A stretch of DNA of 64,000 nt from Roseococcus pinisoli (GTDB lineage: Bacteria; Pseudomonadota; Alphaproteobacteria; Acetobacterales; Acetobacteraceae), in assembly GCF_018413645.1 (NCBI RefSeq), contig NZ_JAHCDA010000001.1, positions 1,674,001 through 1,738,000 on the forward strand, read 5' to 3'. Of the stretch, positions 26,059 through 35,141 are shown in pieces; position 1 is the stretch's first letter; each line of letters starts with the position of its first letter. Under the pieces are notes generated by a model. The model had not been told where the DNA came from. It ran no database searches and saw only the letters and a program-made list of their open reading frames with translations. A program made the position numbers and the translations under genes.

Positions 26059-26206
26059 TGGCCTACCTTTTCCCGGGCAGCGCACCGACGCAGGATCCGG
26101 CCGCGAGGGCGGCCGGCGCCGCCCGATCCACTTTCCAGCCGGGCGCACCCGCGGTGCGGCGTAGCCAAGCCGCCGGAGGCGGCGCCCGGCGCTTGAGGGC
26201 AAAGAC

Positions 26207-26210
<4 letters not shown>
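26058..26210 (+). CDS. possible 50-aa small protein encoded by palindromic repeat copy 2
   Basis: A 50-codon ATG frame spanning repeat copy 2, paralogous to the frame in copy 1: MAYLFPGSAPTQDPAARAAG, ARSTFQPGAPAVRRSQAAGG, ending RRLRAKT. GAGGG from the end of copy 1 lies 5-9 bases upstream of its ATG, and its own TGA overlaps the mtnA start (ATGA), so ribosomes could pass from UPF0262 to mtnA through two coupled frames. Differences between the copies include both silent and amino-acid-changing positions, so selection on the peptide is not evident. Confidence 0.35.
26066..26199 (+). repeat. palindromic repeat element, tandem copy 2
   Basis: Second copy of the 134-bp unit. The stem CCGGCCGC-gagg-GCGGCCGG is at 26097-26116; only the loop differs from copy 1. 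Its terminal gcttgaggg places GAGGG 9-13 bases upstream of the mtnA ATG, so this repeat supplies the ribosome-binding site of mtnA. Confidence 0.85.
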
Positions 26211-27286
<1,076 letters not shown>

Positions 27287-27341
27287 CCCGGGAAAGGCCG
27301 GGCCTCAGCGCCGGCTCCGATGCTGGGCTCCGAGACGGGGC

Positions 27342-27560
27342 TCAGCCGAGCTGGTGGTGGATATCCGTCGGGATTTCCGTCCGACCGCGCTCGAGGAAGC
27401 GCAGGCCGAGCACGATGAGAAGGCCGCCACCCGCGGCGGCGAAGGCGGCGAAGCCGGGGGCGACGCGCCCCGGCGCCATCCCGTCGGTCAGCAACATGCC
27501 GACGACGCCCAGGACGAGGGCAAGGCCGAAAAGAACGAGGCTGAAACCGAAGCGCTGCAT
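27342..27560 (-). CDS. small two-helix membrane protein
   Basis: A 72-aa protein with two hydrophobic segments, FGFSLVLFGLALVLGVVGMLL and FAAFAAAGGGLLIVLGLRFL (slightly shortened in the middle by a Gly-rich turn), and a short polar tail RGRTEIPTDIHHQLG. The ATG at 27560 has AGGAG eight bases upstream, which supports it as a real gene. It is divergent from the amino-acid binding protein gene and convergent with mtnA. No family is recognised. It is probably an inner-membrane protein. Confidence 0.65.
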   Translation of the reverse strand: MQRFGFSLVLFGLALVLGVVGMLLTDGMAPGRVAPGFAAFAAAGGGLLIVLGLRFLERGRTEIPTDIHHQLG

Positions 27561-27721
27561 GGTGTTGATCTCCTGAGCAGCGTTTTGCCCGAGCGTCCAG
27601 GCGGCAAGACGGAAGAAGCAGGGCATTTTTGAGGCAGACGTGCCCGGTGGGCGGGCAAGTTGCGTCTCGCCGTGAAGGCGTGGAAGCTCCGCCCGGAAGT
27701 CCAGAAAAGAAGGTGACCAGC

Positions 27722-28576
27722 ATGCGACGTTTCCTCCTCGCCGCGGCACTTGCCGGTACGATGTCAGCCTCCGCCTTTGCGCAAACCCAGGCGCCCCAAT
27801 CCCAGCCGCCGTTGCGCTGCGGCCTCGACGGCACCTTCGCGCCGCATGCCTTTCCCTCTCTGCAAGGGGGCGTCCAGGGCTTCCAGGTGGACCTCTTCCG
27901 GGAGGTCGCGCGCCGTATGGGCCGTGAGCTGTTGATCGAGAGCGCAAGCTTCGCGGGGCTGATCCCGGCGCTCAATGCCGGTCGTTACGATTTCCTCTGC
28001 GCCCCCACGACGGTGACGCGCGAGCGCGCGGAGAGCCTGCTCTTCACGGAAGGCTACCTCTGGACCGAGCTGCAATTCGGCATCCGCCGCGGCACGACGC
28101 CCATCCGGTCCGAGGAGGATCTGCGTGGCAAGACCATCAGCGTGAACAAGGGCACGCCCTATGAGCAGTGGGTCCGCAACAATGCCGAGCGCCTGAACCT
28201 GACGCTCATGGCCTTCGACACCCAGCCGGACGCGGTGCAGGCGGTGATCCAGGGCCGCGCCTATGCCAACCTCTCGGGCAATACGGTCGTGCGGTACAGC
28301 GCGAGTCGGACGCCGCAATTCGTTGCCGATTTCGCGCTGCCGGGCACGCGCCTGCATTGGGGCACGCCGTTCCGCCGCGACTCCGGCGCCCTGCGCAACC
28401 AGGTCGAGGACGTGCTGACCTGCATGAAGCGGGACGGCACGGTCGCCCGGCTCAGCGAGCGCTGGTTCGGCAACCGTCCGGGTCCCGACCAGGCGGAGGT
28501 GATGGAGTTCCCGGGCTACGGCGCGCCTGAGATGCCGGGCTTCGATCCGACCCCGCAGAACCCCACCTGCAGCTGA
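27722..28576 (+). CDS. amino-acid ABC transporter substrate-binding protein (family 3)
   Basis: A 284-aa periplasmic binding protein of the polar-amino-acid type. A signal peptide (MRRFLLAAALAGTMSASAFA, cleavage before QTQAP) precedes the family-3 domain with LRCGLDGTFAPHAFPS, GFQVDLFREVARRMGR, FDFLCAPTTVTRERAE-type YDFLCAPTTVTRERAE and a DLRGKTISVNKGTPYE segment. ATG at 27722 is chosen because it starts the signal peptide and has AAGGTG upstream; a longer in-frame start at 27629 is unlikely. Followed by two permease genes. The ligand is unclear; the pattern is of Glu/Gln/His/cystine-type proteins. Confidence 0.92.
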   Translation: MRRFLLAAALAGTMSASAFAQTQAPQSQPPLRCGLDGTFAPHAFPSLQGGVQGFQVDLFREVARRMGRELLIESASFAGLIPALNAGRYDFLCAPTTVTRERAESLLFTEGYLWTELQFGIRRGTTPIRSEEDLRGKTISVNKGTPYEQWVRNNAERLNLTLMAFDTQPDAVQAVIQGRAYANLSGNTVVRYSASRTPQFVADFALPGTRLHWGTPFRRDSGALRNQVEDVLTCMKRDGTVARLSERWFGNRPGPDQAEVMEFPGYGAPEMPGFDPTPQNPTCS

Positions 28577-28631
28577 TGGCAGGTGGTAACGGCCCCGGGC
28601 GCATGAGGGCGGCATCGGGGCGTCGGTCGGC

Positions 28632-29312
28632 ATGACGGGCTGGGAAAAGTTCGCCGACAGTTTCTTCAATGCGCGCGTCGCGATGGAATACGCGCCGAAG
28701 ATCCTGGAGGGCCTTGGCCTCACCATCGTGTTGGCGGCGTGCATCATCGCCGCCGGTCTGGTGGCCGGGCTGGTGCTGGCCGTCATCCGCGCGATGGGCG
28801 TGCGACCGCTGAACTGGCTCATCATCTTCGTGGTGGACCTGTTCCGCGCGCTGCCGCCCCTGGTCATCATCGTGCTGCTCTTCTTCGGGCTGCCGGCGGC
28901 GGGCCTCTCGCTCTCGGGCTTCGCCGCGGCTTGGCTCGCGCTCTCGCTGGTGCTGATGGCCTTCGCCGAGGAGATCTTCTGGGCGGGCATCTCGGCCGTG
29001 CCGCGCGGCCAATGGGAGGCCTCGCGCAGCCTGGGCGTGCCCTTTCTGGTAACCTTCGTGCTGGTCATCCTGCCCCAGGCGATACGCATGGTGATCCCGC
29101 CGCTGGTGAACCGCACCATCGCCATCACCAAGGGCACGGCGCTGGCCTCCGTGGTCGCGGTGCCGGAGATCCTGGGCGCCGCGCAGGCGGGGGTTTCCTT
29201 CTCCTTCAACCCGACCCCGCTCACGCTGGGGGCCATTGCCTATCTGCTGCTCTTCCTGCCGGTCGTGATCTTCGGCCGCTGGGTCGAGACGCGCTTCGCG
29301 TGGAAGAGGTAG
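28632..29312 (+). CDS. amino-acid ABC transporter permease (HisM/GlnP type), first
   Basis: A 226-aa inner-membrane permease with four to five hydrophobic segments. It has the HisMQ-type region LEGLGLTIVLAACIIAAGLVAGL and the EAA loop GQWEASRSLGVPFLVTFVLVILPQAIRMVIPP that contacts the ATPase. The spacing from the binding protein gene is 55 bp and to the second permease 39 bp. It pairs with the next gene to form the transmembrane heterodimer. No ATP-binding gene follows, so the transporter needs an ATPase encoded elsewhere. Confidence 0.92.
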   Translation: MTGWEKFADSFFNARVAMEYAPKILEGLGLTIVLAACIIAAGLVAGLVLAVIRAMGVRPLNWLIIFVVDLFRALPPLVIIVLLFFGLPAAGLSLSGFAAAWLALSLVLMAFAEEIFWAGISAVPRGQWEASRSLGVPFLVTFVLVILPQAIRMVIPPLVNRTIAITKGTALASVVAVPEILGAAQAGVSFSFNPTPLTLGAIAYLLLFLPVVIFGRWVETRFAWKR

Positions 29313-29351
29313 CGCCATGCGACACAGCGTGAATCGCAAGGGAGGGCACTG

Positions 29352-30023
29352 ATGCAGGGTTTCCTGGACGCCTTCTTCAACGTCGAGATCCTGGCCGAGG
29401 CCTGGCCCATCCTGCTCGCGGGCCTGCTGCAGACGCTTCTGCTCTCGGCCCTCGTCGTTCCTCTGGGCTTGATCGGCGGGCTGATCCTGGCGCTGCTCTC
29501 CACCGCCAAGACGCGATGGATCCGCTGGCCGCTGATGGCCTGGGTGGACACCTTCCGCGCCCTGCCGCCGCTGGTGCTGCTGATCTTCATCTATGCGGGG
29601 CTGCCCTTCGCGGGCTTCGAGGTCTCGGCCTTCACGGCCGTGGCGATCGGCTTCTTCCTCAACACCGGCGCCTATTACGGCGAGGTGATGCGGGCGGGGA
29701 TCGAGAGCGTGCCCGCCGGCCAGATGGAGGCGGCGCGCTCGCTCGGCCTCTCGCGTGCCAAGGCGATGCGGCTGGTGGTGCTGCCGCAGGCCTTCCGCAA
29801 CGTGCTGCCGGACCTGATCTCCAACACGCTGGAGGTGGTGAAACTCACCTCCATCGCGGCGGTGGTTGCCTTGCCGGAGCTGCTGTTCCAGGCGAGGCAG
29901 GCGCAGAGCGTGACCTACAACGCAACGCCGATCGTGGCGGCTGCGATTGCCTACTTCATCCTGCTGTGGCCGCTGGTGCGGTTGCTCTCGACGCTCGAGA
30001 ACAGGAAGATCGCCCGGGGGTGA
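29352..30023 (+). CDS. amino-acid ABC transporter permease (HisM/GlnP type), second
   Basis: A 223-aa permease paralogous to the preceding gene, with LLAGLLQTLLLSALVVPLGL, a central DTFRALPPLVLLIFIYAG segment and the EAA loop GQMEAARSLGLSRAKAMRLVVLPQAFRNVLPD. The ATG at 29352 has GGGAGGG upstream. It ends the transcription unit: a GC-rich hairpin (30033-30049) follows ten bases after the stop. The absence of a GlnQ/HisP-type ATPase within this set is unusual, since it normally adjoins the permeases. Confidence 0.92.
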   Translation: MQGFLDAFFNVEILAEAWPILLAGLLQTLLLSALVVPLGLIGGLILALLSTAKTRWIRWPLMAWVDTFRALPPLVLLIFIYAGLPFAGFEVSAFTAVAIGFFLNTGAYYGEVMRAGIESVPAGQMEAARSLGLSRAKAMRLVVLPQAFRNVLPDLISNTLEVVKLTSIAAVVALPELLFQARQAQSVTYNATPIVAAAIAYFILLWPLVRLLSTLENRKIARG

Positions 30024-30032
30024 GGGGGAGTT

Positions 30033-30049
30033 GAGGGGCACTGCCCCTC
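30033..30049 (+). repeat. short palindromic 3'-end element
   Basis: GAGGGGC-act-GCCCCTC, a perfect 7-bp stem, lies ten bases after the permease stop codon. It resembles the first hairpin of the elements at 12028 and 34260, and may be a third, truncated member of that family or a terminator. No U-tract follows. The rest of the gap to the iclR stop at 30240 shows no gene. Confidence 0.45.
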
Positions 30050-30239
30050 GCGCCTTCATTTCATTGCACGTCGCGGCCGGCACTCTCTCGGCTCGCCATC
30101 AGGGCGGGTTACCAATAGTGCGAAACAGCAGGCGCCGCACGAGGCGCCGGAACCACAAGTAAACCGTCGGCCAAGGCCCAAAATGGACCAGCAGCATCTC
30201 CTCATCACATCGCCCGGCTCCCGCGGCGCAGGCTCGCTT

Positions 30240-30938
30240 TTACCTTGTCGCTCCGAGATGCAGCGACATCGCAGCCGCCTCGTGCAACAGCGTCGACGCT
30301 GCCGTGTCGACCGCGGCATCGTCCATGCGATAGCTCGGACCCGTCACACTCAACGCGCCGACGATATGGCCATCGGCATTGAAGATGGGTGCCGCGAGGG
30401 CCGTGACATCCGGCTCCAGGGTCGTCCGGGTCAGGCAGTAACCCTGCGGCCCCACCCGACCCTTGACTGCCGCGCCTATGGCGGTCCGTCCCACGGGAAC
30501 AGATCGGCCGATCCAGGCCGCATGGCGGACGCTGTGACGGCTGAGCACCTGTCTCACATAGAGGACTTCGTCATCCCCATGGGGAAGGCCCAAATTGGCT
30601 GTTTCGCCCGTCGCCTCGGCGAGGCGCTCGAGATGGGTTTGCGAAAGATCGTAAAGGTCGACCCCGTGCAACGCGACGGCGCCGATCCTCAGCATGGCCC
30701 CGCCCAGCGTGTAGCGACCGTCCGGTAGGCGACGTACCAGGTTTTGAGCTTCCAGCGTCGCCAGCAGTCGCGATGCCGTCGAAACCGGAAGATTGATGGC
30801 GCGTGCCGCCTCACTGAGAGTGAGCGTCTGCTGTTCCGCCTGGAAGGCTGACAGTATCTGGAAGGCGCGTCCCACCGCCCGGACCAGGCCCGGCCCCTGA
30901 AGCTCGGCCTTGTCGGTGAATGTTGGTGGCTTCTTCAT
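30240..30938 (-). CDS. IclR-family transcriptional regulator
   Basis: A 232-aa IclR-type regulator. The N-terminal winged helix (about residues 15-75) reads VRAVGRAFQILSAFQAEQQTLTLSEAARAINLPVSTASRLLATLEAQNLV, and the C-terminal effector domain contains ERLAEATGETANLGLPHGDD and the late AAPIFNADGHIVGALSVTGPS. The ATG at 30938 is the family start; the longer frame upstream runs through a 7-bp tandem repeat and is rejected. It is divergent from the binding protein/amidohydrolase operon. A near-consensus IclR box at 31074-31088 lies over that operon's candidate promoter, so repression of these genes is likely. Confidence 0.93.
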   Translation of the reverse strand: MKKPPTFTDKAELQGPGLVRAVGRAFQILSAFQAEQQTLTLSEAARAINLPVSTASRLLATLEAQNLVRRLPDGRYTLGGAMLRIGAVALHGVDLYDLSQTHLERLAEATGETANLGLPHGDDEVLYVRQVLSRHSVRHAAWIGRSVPVGRTAIGAAVKGRVGPQGYCLTRTTLEPDVTALAAPIFNADGHIVGALSVTGPSYRMDDAAVDTAASTLLHEAAAMSLHLGATR

Positions 30939-31006
30939 CCCGTCTCCCCGCGCACTTGCCCAAACGGCGTCTCCATCCTGGCTGACCCCTGGGGTGCCCT
31001 CAACTC

Positions 31007-31048
31007 GGCCCGCGGCCCGCGGCCCGCGGCCCGCAGCCCGCAGCCCGC
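31007..31048. repeat. 7-bp tandem repeat (six units)
   Basis: Four units of GGCCCGC followed by two of AGCCCGC, exactly in register, lie in the 235-bp iclR/binding-protein intergenic region, upstream of the candidate promoter and IclR box. Copy number is likely to vary by slippage. It is not in a coding region on either strand given the chosen iclR start. Confidence 0.8.
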
Positions 31049-31054
31049 AGGGAA

Positions 31055-31088
31055 TTGACAGATTCTTCAAAAATGGAAATGCTTTCCA
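31055..31088 (+). promoter_or_regulatory. candidate promoter and IclR operator
   Basis: TTGACA at 31055-31060 is a consensus -35; 17 bases on, AATGCT (31078-31083) could be a weak -10. Over it lies TGGAAATGCTTTCCA (31074-31088), which differs from the E. coli IclR consensus TGGAAATnATTTCCA at one position. The position predicts that IclR blocks RNA polymerase access and that an effector relieves this. Confidence 0.65.
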
Positions 31089-31173
31089 CCAGGAGGTAAG
31101 ATCGGTAGAGGCGACAAAGAGCTTCATTCGGTCGAACGCGAGCAGGGCCCACCTTCAGGATGAGGACCCCTAG

Positions 31174-32751
31174 ATGCTACGTCGTTCCCTGATCCGCGGC
31201 ATGGCCGCGGCGCCCGCTTTGGCCATGCCGGCCCAGCTCCGCTCTGCCACAGCGACCACCCTGCGCTTCGTCCCTGTGGTCGACCTGGCATTTCTCGATC
31301 CGATCGTCACCGGTGCCTATGTCACCCGCAATCACGGCTACATGGTCTTCGACACCCTCTACGGGATGGACAGCAACCTCGGCATCTCCCCCCAGATGGT
31401 GGAGGGGCATGTCGTCTCGGATGACGACAAGCGCTGGGACCTCACGCTCCGCGAAGGCCTCCTCTGGCACGACGGGACGAAGGTGCTGGCGCGGGACTGC
31501 GTCGCCAGCATCCGACGCTGGGCAAAACGGGATGCCTTCGGCGAGGCGCTGCTGGCCGCGACCGACGAGCTCTCGGCCTCCGATGACCGGACCATCCGCT
31601 TCCGCCTCAAATATCCCTTCCCGCTGCTGCCGACGGCGCTGGGCAAGGTCTCCGTCACCTGCTGCTTCATGATGCCGGAGCGCCTCGCGAACACCGATGC
31701 CTTCCAGCAGGTGCCGGAGATGGTGGGCAGCGGGCCCTTCCGCTTCAGGGCCGACGAGCGGGTGGCGGGCGTCCGCAGCGTCTACGATCGCTTCGAGGGC
31801 TATCGGCCGCGCGCCGACGGCGTCAGCGACTGGGTCGCGGGCCCGAAGGTCGTTCACTACGACCGCGTCGTCTGGAGCACGATGCCGGATGCGGCGACCG
31901 GCACGGCCGCGGTCCAGGCGGGCGAGCAGGACTGGCAGGAAGCCACCCTGCACGACCTGGTTCCAACCCTCCGGCGAAACCGCAACCTGACGATCGACGT
32001 GCTCGACCCCCGCGGCTTCACCTGCCAGATGCGGATGAACTGCCTGCAGCCCCCGTTCGACAATCCCGCCATCCGCCGCGCGGTCATGGGCGCGATCGAT
32101 CAGGCGGCCTTCGTCACGGCGATCGCCGGCAGCGACCCCGCCTTCCAGCTGACGCCGCTGGGCTTCTTCCCTCCGGGTACTCCCCTGGCCAGCGATGCCG
32201 GCGTGGGCGCGCTGAGCGCCCCGCGCGACTATGACCGGGTCAGGCGCGATCTCGCGGCCGCCGGCTACAAGGGCGAGAAGGTCGTGCTCCTCGTCCCCGC
32301 CGATTCCTTCTCGCAGAAGGCTTTGGGGGACGTCGCAGCCGGGCTGCTGCGAGAGGCGGGCATGAACGTCGAGTACACCGCCCTCGACTTCGGATCGGTC
32401 CTGCAGCGGCGCAACCGCCGGACGCCGGTCGAGGAGGGCGGCTGGAGCCTCTTCGTCATCAATTGGCAGGCCCTGGACTGGATGAACCCCGCCATCCACG
32501 CGACCCTGCGCGGCGACGGCGCCTTTCCCGGATGGTTCACCAGCCCGCGCATGGAGGCGTTGCGGGAACGTTGGTTCAGCGCGCCCACCCTCGCGGACCA
32601 GCAAAGGGTCAGCCAGGAGATGCAGAGCCTGGCCTTCGAGGAAGTGCCTTTCTATCCCCTGGGCGTCTACCGGCAGCCAACGCTCTATCGGAAGTCCGTG
32701 ACGAACGTGAACCGCGGCACGCCCACTTTCTGGAGCGTGCGCCCGGCATGA
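31174..32751 (+). CDS. ABC transporter substrate-binding protein, family 5 (peptide/nickel type)
   Basis: A 525-aa extracytoplasmic binding protein of the DppA/OppA (SBP_bac_5) family. It starts MLRRSLIRGMAAAPALAMPA, a twin-arginine-like signal peptide, followed by TLRFVPVVDLAFLDPIVTGA, LREGLLWHDGTKVLARDCVASIRRW and the C-terminal VNRGTPTFWSVRPA. The ATG directly follows a TAG and has GAGGA upstream. No permease or ATPase genes follow; instead its stop overlaps the amidohydrolase start (ATGA). The likely ligand is therefore a compound that the amidohydrolase deaminates or hydrolyses. Controlled by the divergent IclR regulator, by inference. Confidence 0.9.
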   Translation: MLRRSLIRGMAAAPALAMPAQLRSATATTLRFVPVVDLAFLDPIVTGAYVTRNHGYMVFDTLYGMDSNLGISPQMVEGHVVSDDDKRWDLTLREGLLWHDGTKVLARDCVASIRRWAKRDAFGEALLAATDELSASDDRTIRFRLKYPFPLLPTALGKVSVTCCFMMPERLANTDAFQQVPEMVGSGPFRFRADERVAGVRSVYDRFEGYRPRADGVSDWVAGPKVVHYDRVVWSTMPDAATGTAAVQAGEQDWQEATLHDLVPTLRRNRNLTIDVLDPRGFTCQMRMNCLQPPFDNPAIRRAVMGAIDQAAFVTAIAGSDPAFQLTPLGFFPPGTPLASDAGVGALSAPRDYDRVRRDLAAAGYKGEKVVLLVPADSFSQKALGDVAAGLLREAGMNVEYTALDFGSVLQRRNRRTPVEEGGWSLFVINWQALDWMNPAIHATLRGDGAFPGWFTSPRMEALRERWFSAPTLADQQRVSQEMQSLAFEEVPFYPLGVYRQPTLYRKSVTNVNRGTPTFWSVRPA

Positions 32752-34097
32752 GCGACTCAGCGACCACCGCCGTTTTCGGCAGCTACGTCCTGGCGGAGGA
32801 GGACGGCACCCCCGTCGTTCTCCGCGACCACTGGGTCACCATCGAGGGATCGCGGATCGCGGCGGTCGGCCGCGGCCGGCCCCGTGCCGGGCTGGTGCTG
32901 GACAGGCCCGGGCGTATCGTGCTGCCCGGCCTGCTCAACCTGCACAATCATTGCTACAGCGAAGGCATCGCGCGCACACACACGGACGATTCAGAGCAGA
33001 GCCTGGACGATCTGATCTACCGCGTCCTGATGCCGCTCTCGCTTCGGGGGATCGAGATGCTGTCCGCCGGGGAGCGGCTGGCGGTCGCCCGCCTGGGCAT
33101 CCTGCAACTCATCAAGGGGGGATCGGCCACCGTCATGGAGCCGTTCCGCGACGGCATCCCCGAGATGTTCGACGCCGCTTCCGAGATGGGGCTGCGCTTC
33201 TACGGCGCGCCCTATGTCTATTCGGACCCCCATGAATCCTCGAGCGACAGCTACGACCGCTGGAATGCGCTCCACGCGCGCTGGGACGGCGAGGATGAAG
33301 GCCGCATCCGCGTCGCCATGAGTCCCCATGCCACGGATACCTGTGGCCAGGACCTGCTGCGCCTGGCTGTCGGACGCGCGCGCGAGCTGGGGACGCCCAT
33401 CACCCTGCACCTGGCCCAGAGCGCGCAGGAGGTCGCGGCCATTGCCGAAAGGGCCTCCGGCCGCACGCCGGCCGAGTACCTCGATTGGCTGGGCGTTCTG
33501 GGCCCTGATCTCCTCGCGGCTCATTGCGTGCGATGCACCGATGACGATCTGGATCTGATGGCCCGGCGCGACGTCACCGTCCTGAATTGCCCACGAACCC
33601 TGGCGCGTGCGGGGGTGCCGGCCCCCTACGCGCGGTTCGCTTCGCGAGGGGTGAGGACGGTCGTGGCCACCGATGGCTACGACATGGACCTTCTTGGGGA
33701 GCTCGGAGCCGCGGCGATGCTATCGAAATGCCTGGCTGGCCGCTCTGACGTGGCGACAGCGCCAGAGCTCATCAGGGCGGTGACACGCGACGCCGCGGCG
33801 GCGTTGAACCGCCCCGACCTCGGCCGAATTTGCGCCGGTGCTGCCGCCGACGTCACGATCGTGGATCTGTCGCACCCTCATCTGCAGCCCCTGCATGATC
33901 CGCTCAGGGCGCTCGTCGCACTGGCGAACAGGGCCAATATTGACGGCGTGATGGTTGCCGGCCGTTTGCTGCTGAACGAAGGAAGGCTGCTCGCGGCGGA
34001 TGAGGACGACATTGTGGCCTCCGGTGCCGCCGCGATCAGGAGGGTTTGGGAACATCCTGAGTCGCGCTCCGCTTTGCGATTGGATGACCTGCGATAG
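32748..34097 (+). CDS. amidohydrolase (SsnA/TrzN/cytosine-deaminase-like)
   Basis: A 449-aa metal-dependent amidohydrolase. The first metal site is LLNLHNHCYSEG (H-x-H after IVLPGLLN), with later metal or substrate residues in TLHLAQSAQE (His), LLAAHCVRC (His) and VATDGYDMDLLGE (Asp). The N- and C-terminal parts form the small beta-sandwich (GSYVLAEEDGTPVVLRDHWVTIEGSRIAAVGRG split around it). These enzymes deaminate or dechlorinate purines, pyrimidines, triazines or related rings. The ATG at 32748 overlaps the binding protein stop. The substrate is unknown; shared control by IclR suggests catabolic induction. Confidence 0.9.
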   Translation: MSDSATTAVFGSYVLAEEDGTPVVLRDHWVTIEGSRIAAVGRGRPRAGLVLDRPGRIVLPGLLNLHNHCYSEGIARTHTDDSEQSLDDLIYRVLMPLSLRGIEMLSAGERLAVARLGILQLIKGGSATVMEPFRDGIPEMFDAASEMGLRFYGAPYVYSDPHESSSDSYDRWNALHARWDGEDEGRIRVAMSPHATDTCGQDLLRLAVGRARELGTPITLHLAQSAQEVAAIAERASGRTPAEYLDWLGVLGPDLLAAHCVRCTDDDLDLMARRDVTVLNCPRTLARAGVPAPYARFASRGVRTVVATDGYDMDLLGELGAAAMLSKCLAGRSDVATAPELIRAVTRDAAAALNRPDLGRICAGAAADVTIVDLSHPHLQPLHDPLRALVALANRANIDGVMVAGRLLLNEGRLLAADEDDIVASGAAAIRRVWEHPESRSALRLDDLR

Positions 34098-34193
34098 GGA
34101 CGGCACCACACGATAGCCCGAGCAGCTGCGTTCGGTTCCGCTCACCGGTGTTGGCTACCTATCGATCTTGTTCGCAGAGGAAGCGCCAGGCCC

Positions 34194-34278
34194 TCAAGCA
34201 CCCCGGCAAGAACCTCAGGTTCTTGCCGCCCCGAAAAGTCAGAGGCCAGGGAACGGGGTGAGAGGGCAGCGCCCTCTC
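34194..34278 (-). repeat. dispersed palindromic 3'-end element, copy B
   Basis: Reverse-complement orientation relative to copy A at 12028. Read on the minus strand: GAGAGGGC-gct-GCCCTCTC (34278-34260), a ccctggcctc segment, then GGCAAGAACCT-g-AGGTTCTTGCC (34227-34205), ending ggggtgcttgaggg. It lies nine bases after the MaoC stop codon, in the sense direction of that gene. The remaining ~95 bases up to the amidohydrolase stop show no gene. Confidence 0.7.
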
Positions 34279-34286
34279 ACTTTGTC

Positions 34287-35141
34287 TCACGCGAAGCGGA
34301 ACAATCCGTTGCTCACCACCACCACGTCGCGCTCCACCACGCGCGCGCGGAAGGACGCGCCGCCCGCCTCGCGCCAGATCTCCGTGCGGATGGTCTCGCC
34401 GGGATAGACGGGCGAAGAGAAGCGCAGGTCCATCCGGCCGAACTTCGCCGGATCGTAGTCGCAAAGCTCGCGCATCAGCGCGTGGCAGACCACGCCGAAG
34501 GTGCAGAGCCCGTGCAGGATCGGCGCCTTGAAGCCGGCCTTGGCCGCCACGTCGGGGTCGATGTGCAGCGGGTTGTGGTCGCCGTTCAGGCGGTAGTAGG
34601 CCGCCTGCTCGGGCCGCGTCGGCAGGTCGAGCGTGACCTCGGGCGCGCCCGCGGGCTCGGGATGCGGCGCCTTCACCGGGCCGGGCTGGCCGCCGAAGCC
34701 GCCGTCGCCTCGGGCGAAGGTGGTCTGCTCGATGGTGGCGAGCTTCTCGCCCGTCGCCTCGTCGCGCACCACGCGCTCGGAATAGATGAGCGCGCCCTTG
34801 CCGGCGCCGCGATCGACGATGCCGGTGACGCGGGTGGTGCCGACGAGCGTGCCCGAGGCGGGCAGGGGCTTGTGCAGGATGAGCGACTGCTCGCCATGCA
34901 CCACCTTCACCCAGTCCACCCCGGTCTCGGGCGCCTTCACCCAGAAGCCGGGATAGCCCAGCACCACCGCCATCGAGGGCATGGCGCGGATCTCGGGCTC
35001 ATAGGTGAAGGGCAGCTGCCGGCGGTCCAGCGGATCCTGGCCCAGGCCGATGGACAGGTTGTAGAGCGCCACATCCTGCCAGCGGACTTCCGTCCGGATC
35101 TCCGGGACCGGATAGGCGAGGAGCTTTTCCTCGACGATCAC
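34287..35141 (-). CDS. MaoC-family (R)-specific enoyl-CoA hydratase 2-like protein
   Basis: A 284-aa double hot-dog protein of the hydratase-2 type. The N-terminal domain reads WQDVALYNLSIGLGQDPLDRR; the C-terminal one carries the catalytic hydratase-2 motif YRLNGDHNPLHIDPDVAAKAGF-like block with Asp and His, followed by APILHGLCTFG. It would hydrate trans-2-enoyl-CoA to (R)-3-hydroxyacyl-CoA in fatty-acid or bile-acid-like side-chain breakdown. The ATG overlaps the stop of the acyl-CoA synthetase gene (ATGA), so the two form one operon that activates an acid and then acts on the thioester. Confidence 0.92.
   Translation of the reverse strand: MIVEEKLLAYPVPEIRTEVRWQDVALYNLSIGLGQDPLDRRQLPFTYEPEIRAMPSMAVVLGYPGFWVKAPETGVDWVKVVHGEQSLILHKPLPASGTLVGTTRVTGIVDRGAGKGALIYSERVVRDEATGEKLATIEQTTFARGDGGFGGQPGPVKAPHPEPAGAPEVTLDLPTRPEQAAYYRLNGDHNPLHIDPDVAAKAGFKAPILHGLCTFGVVCHALMRELCDYDPAKFGRMDLRFSSPVYPGETIRTEIWREAGGASFRARVVERDVVVVSNGLFRFA

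Noticed and set aside
30024-30239. Possible remnant of the missing ABC ATPase gene after the second permease
   Set aside because: No Walker or signature motif was found in any frame of the 216-bp gap; it holds a hairpin and unassigned sequence only.
31007-31048. Tandem heptamers as a CRISPR array
   Set aside because: Units are 7 bp with no spacers and no cas genes are nearby.
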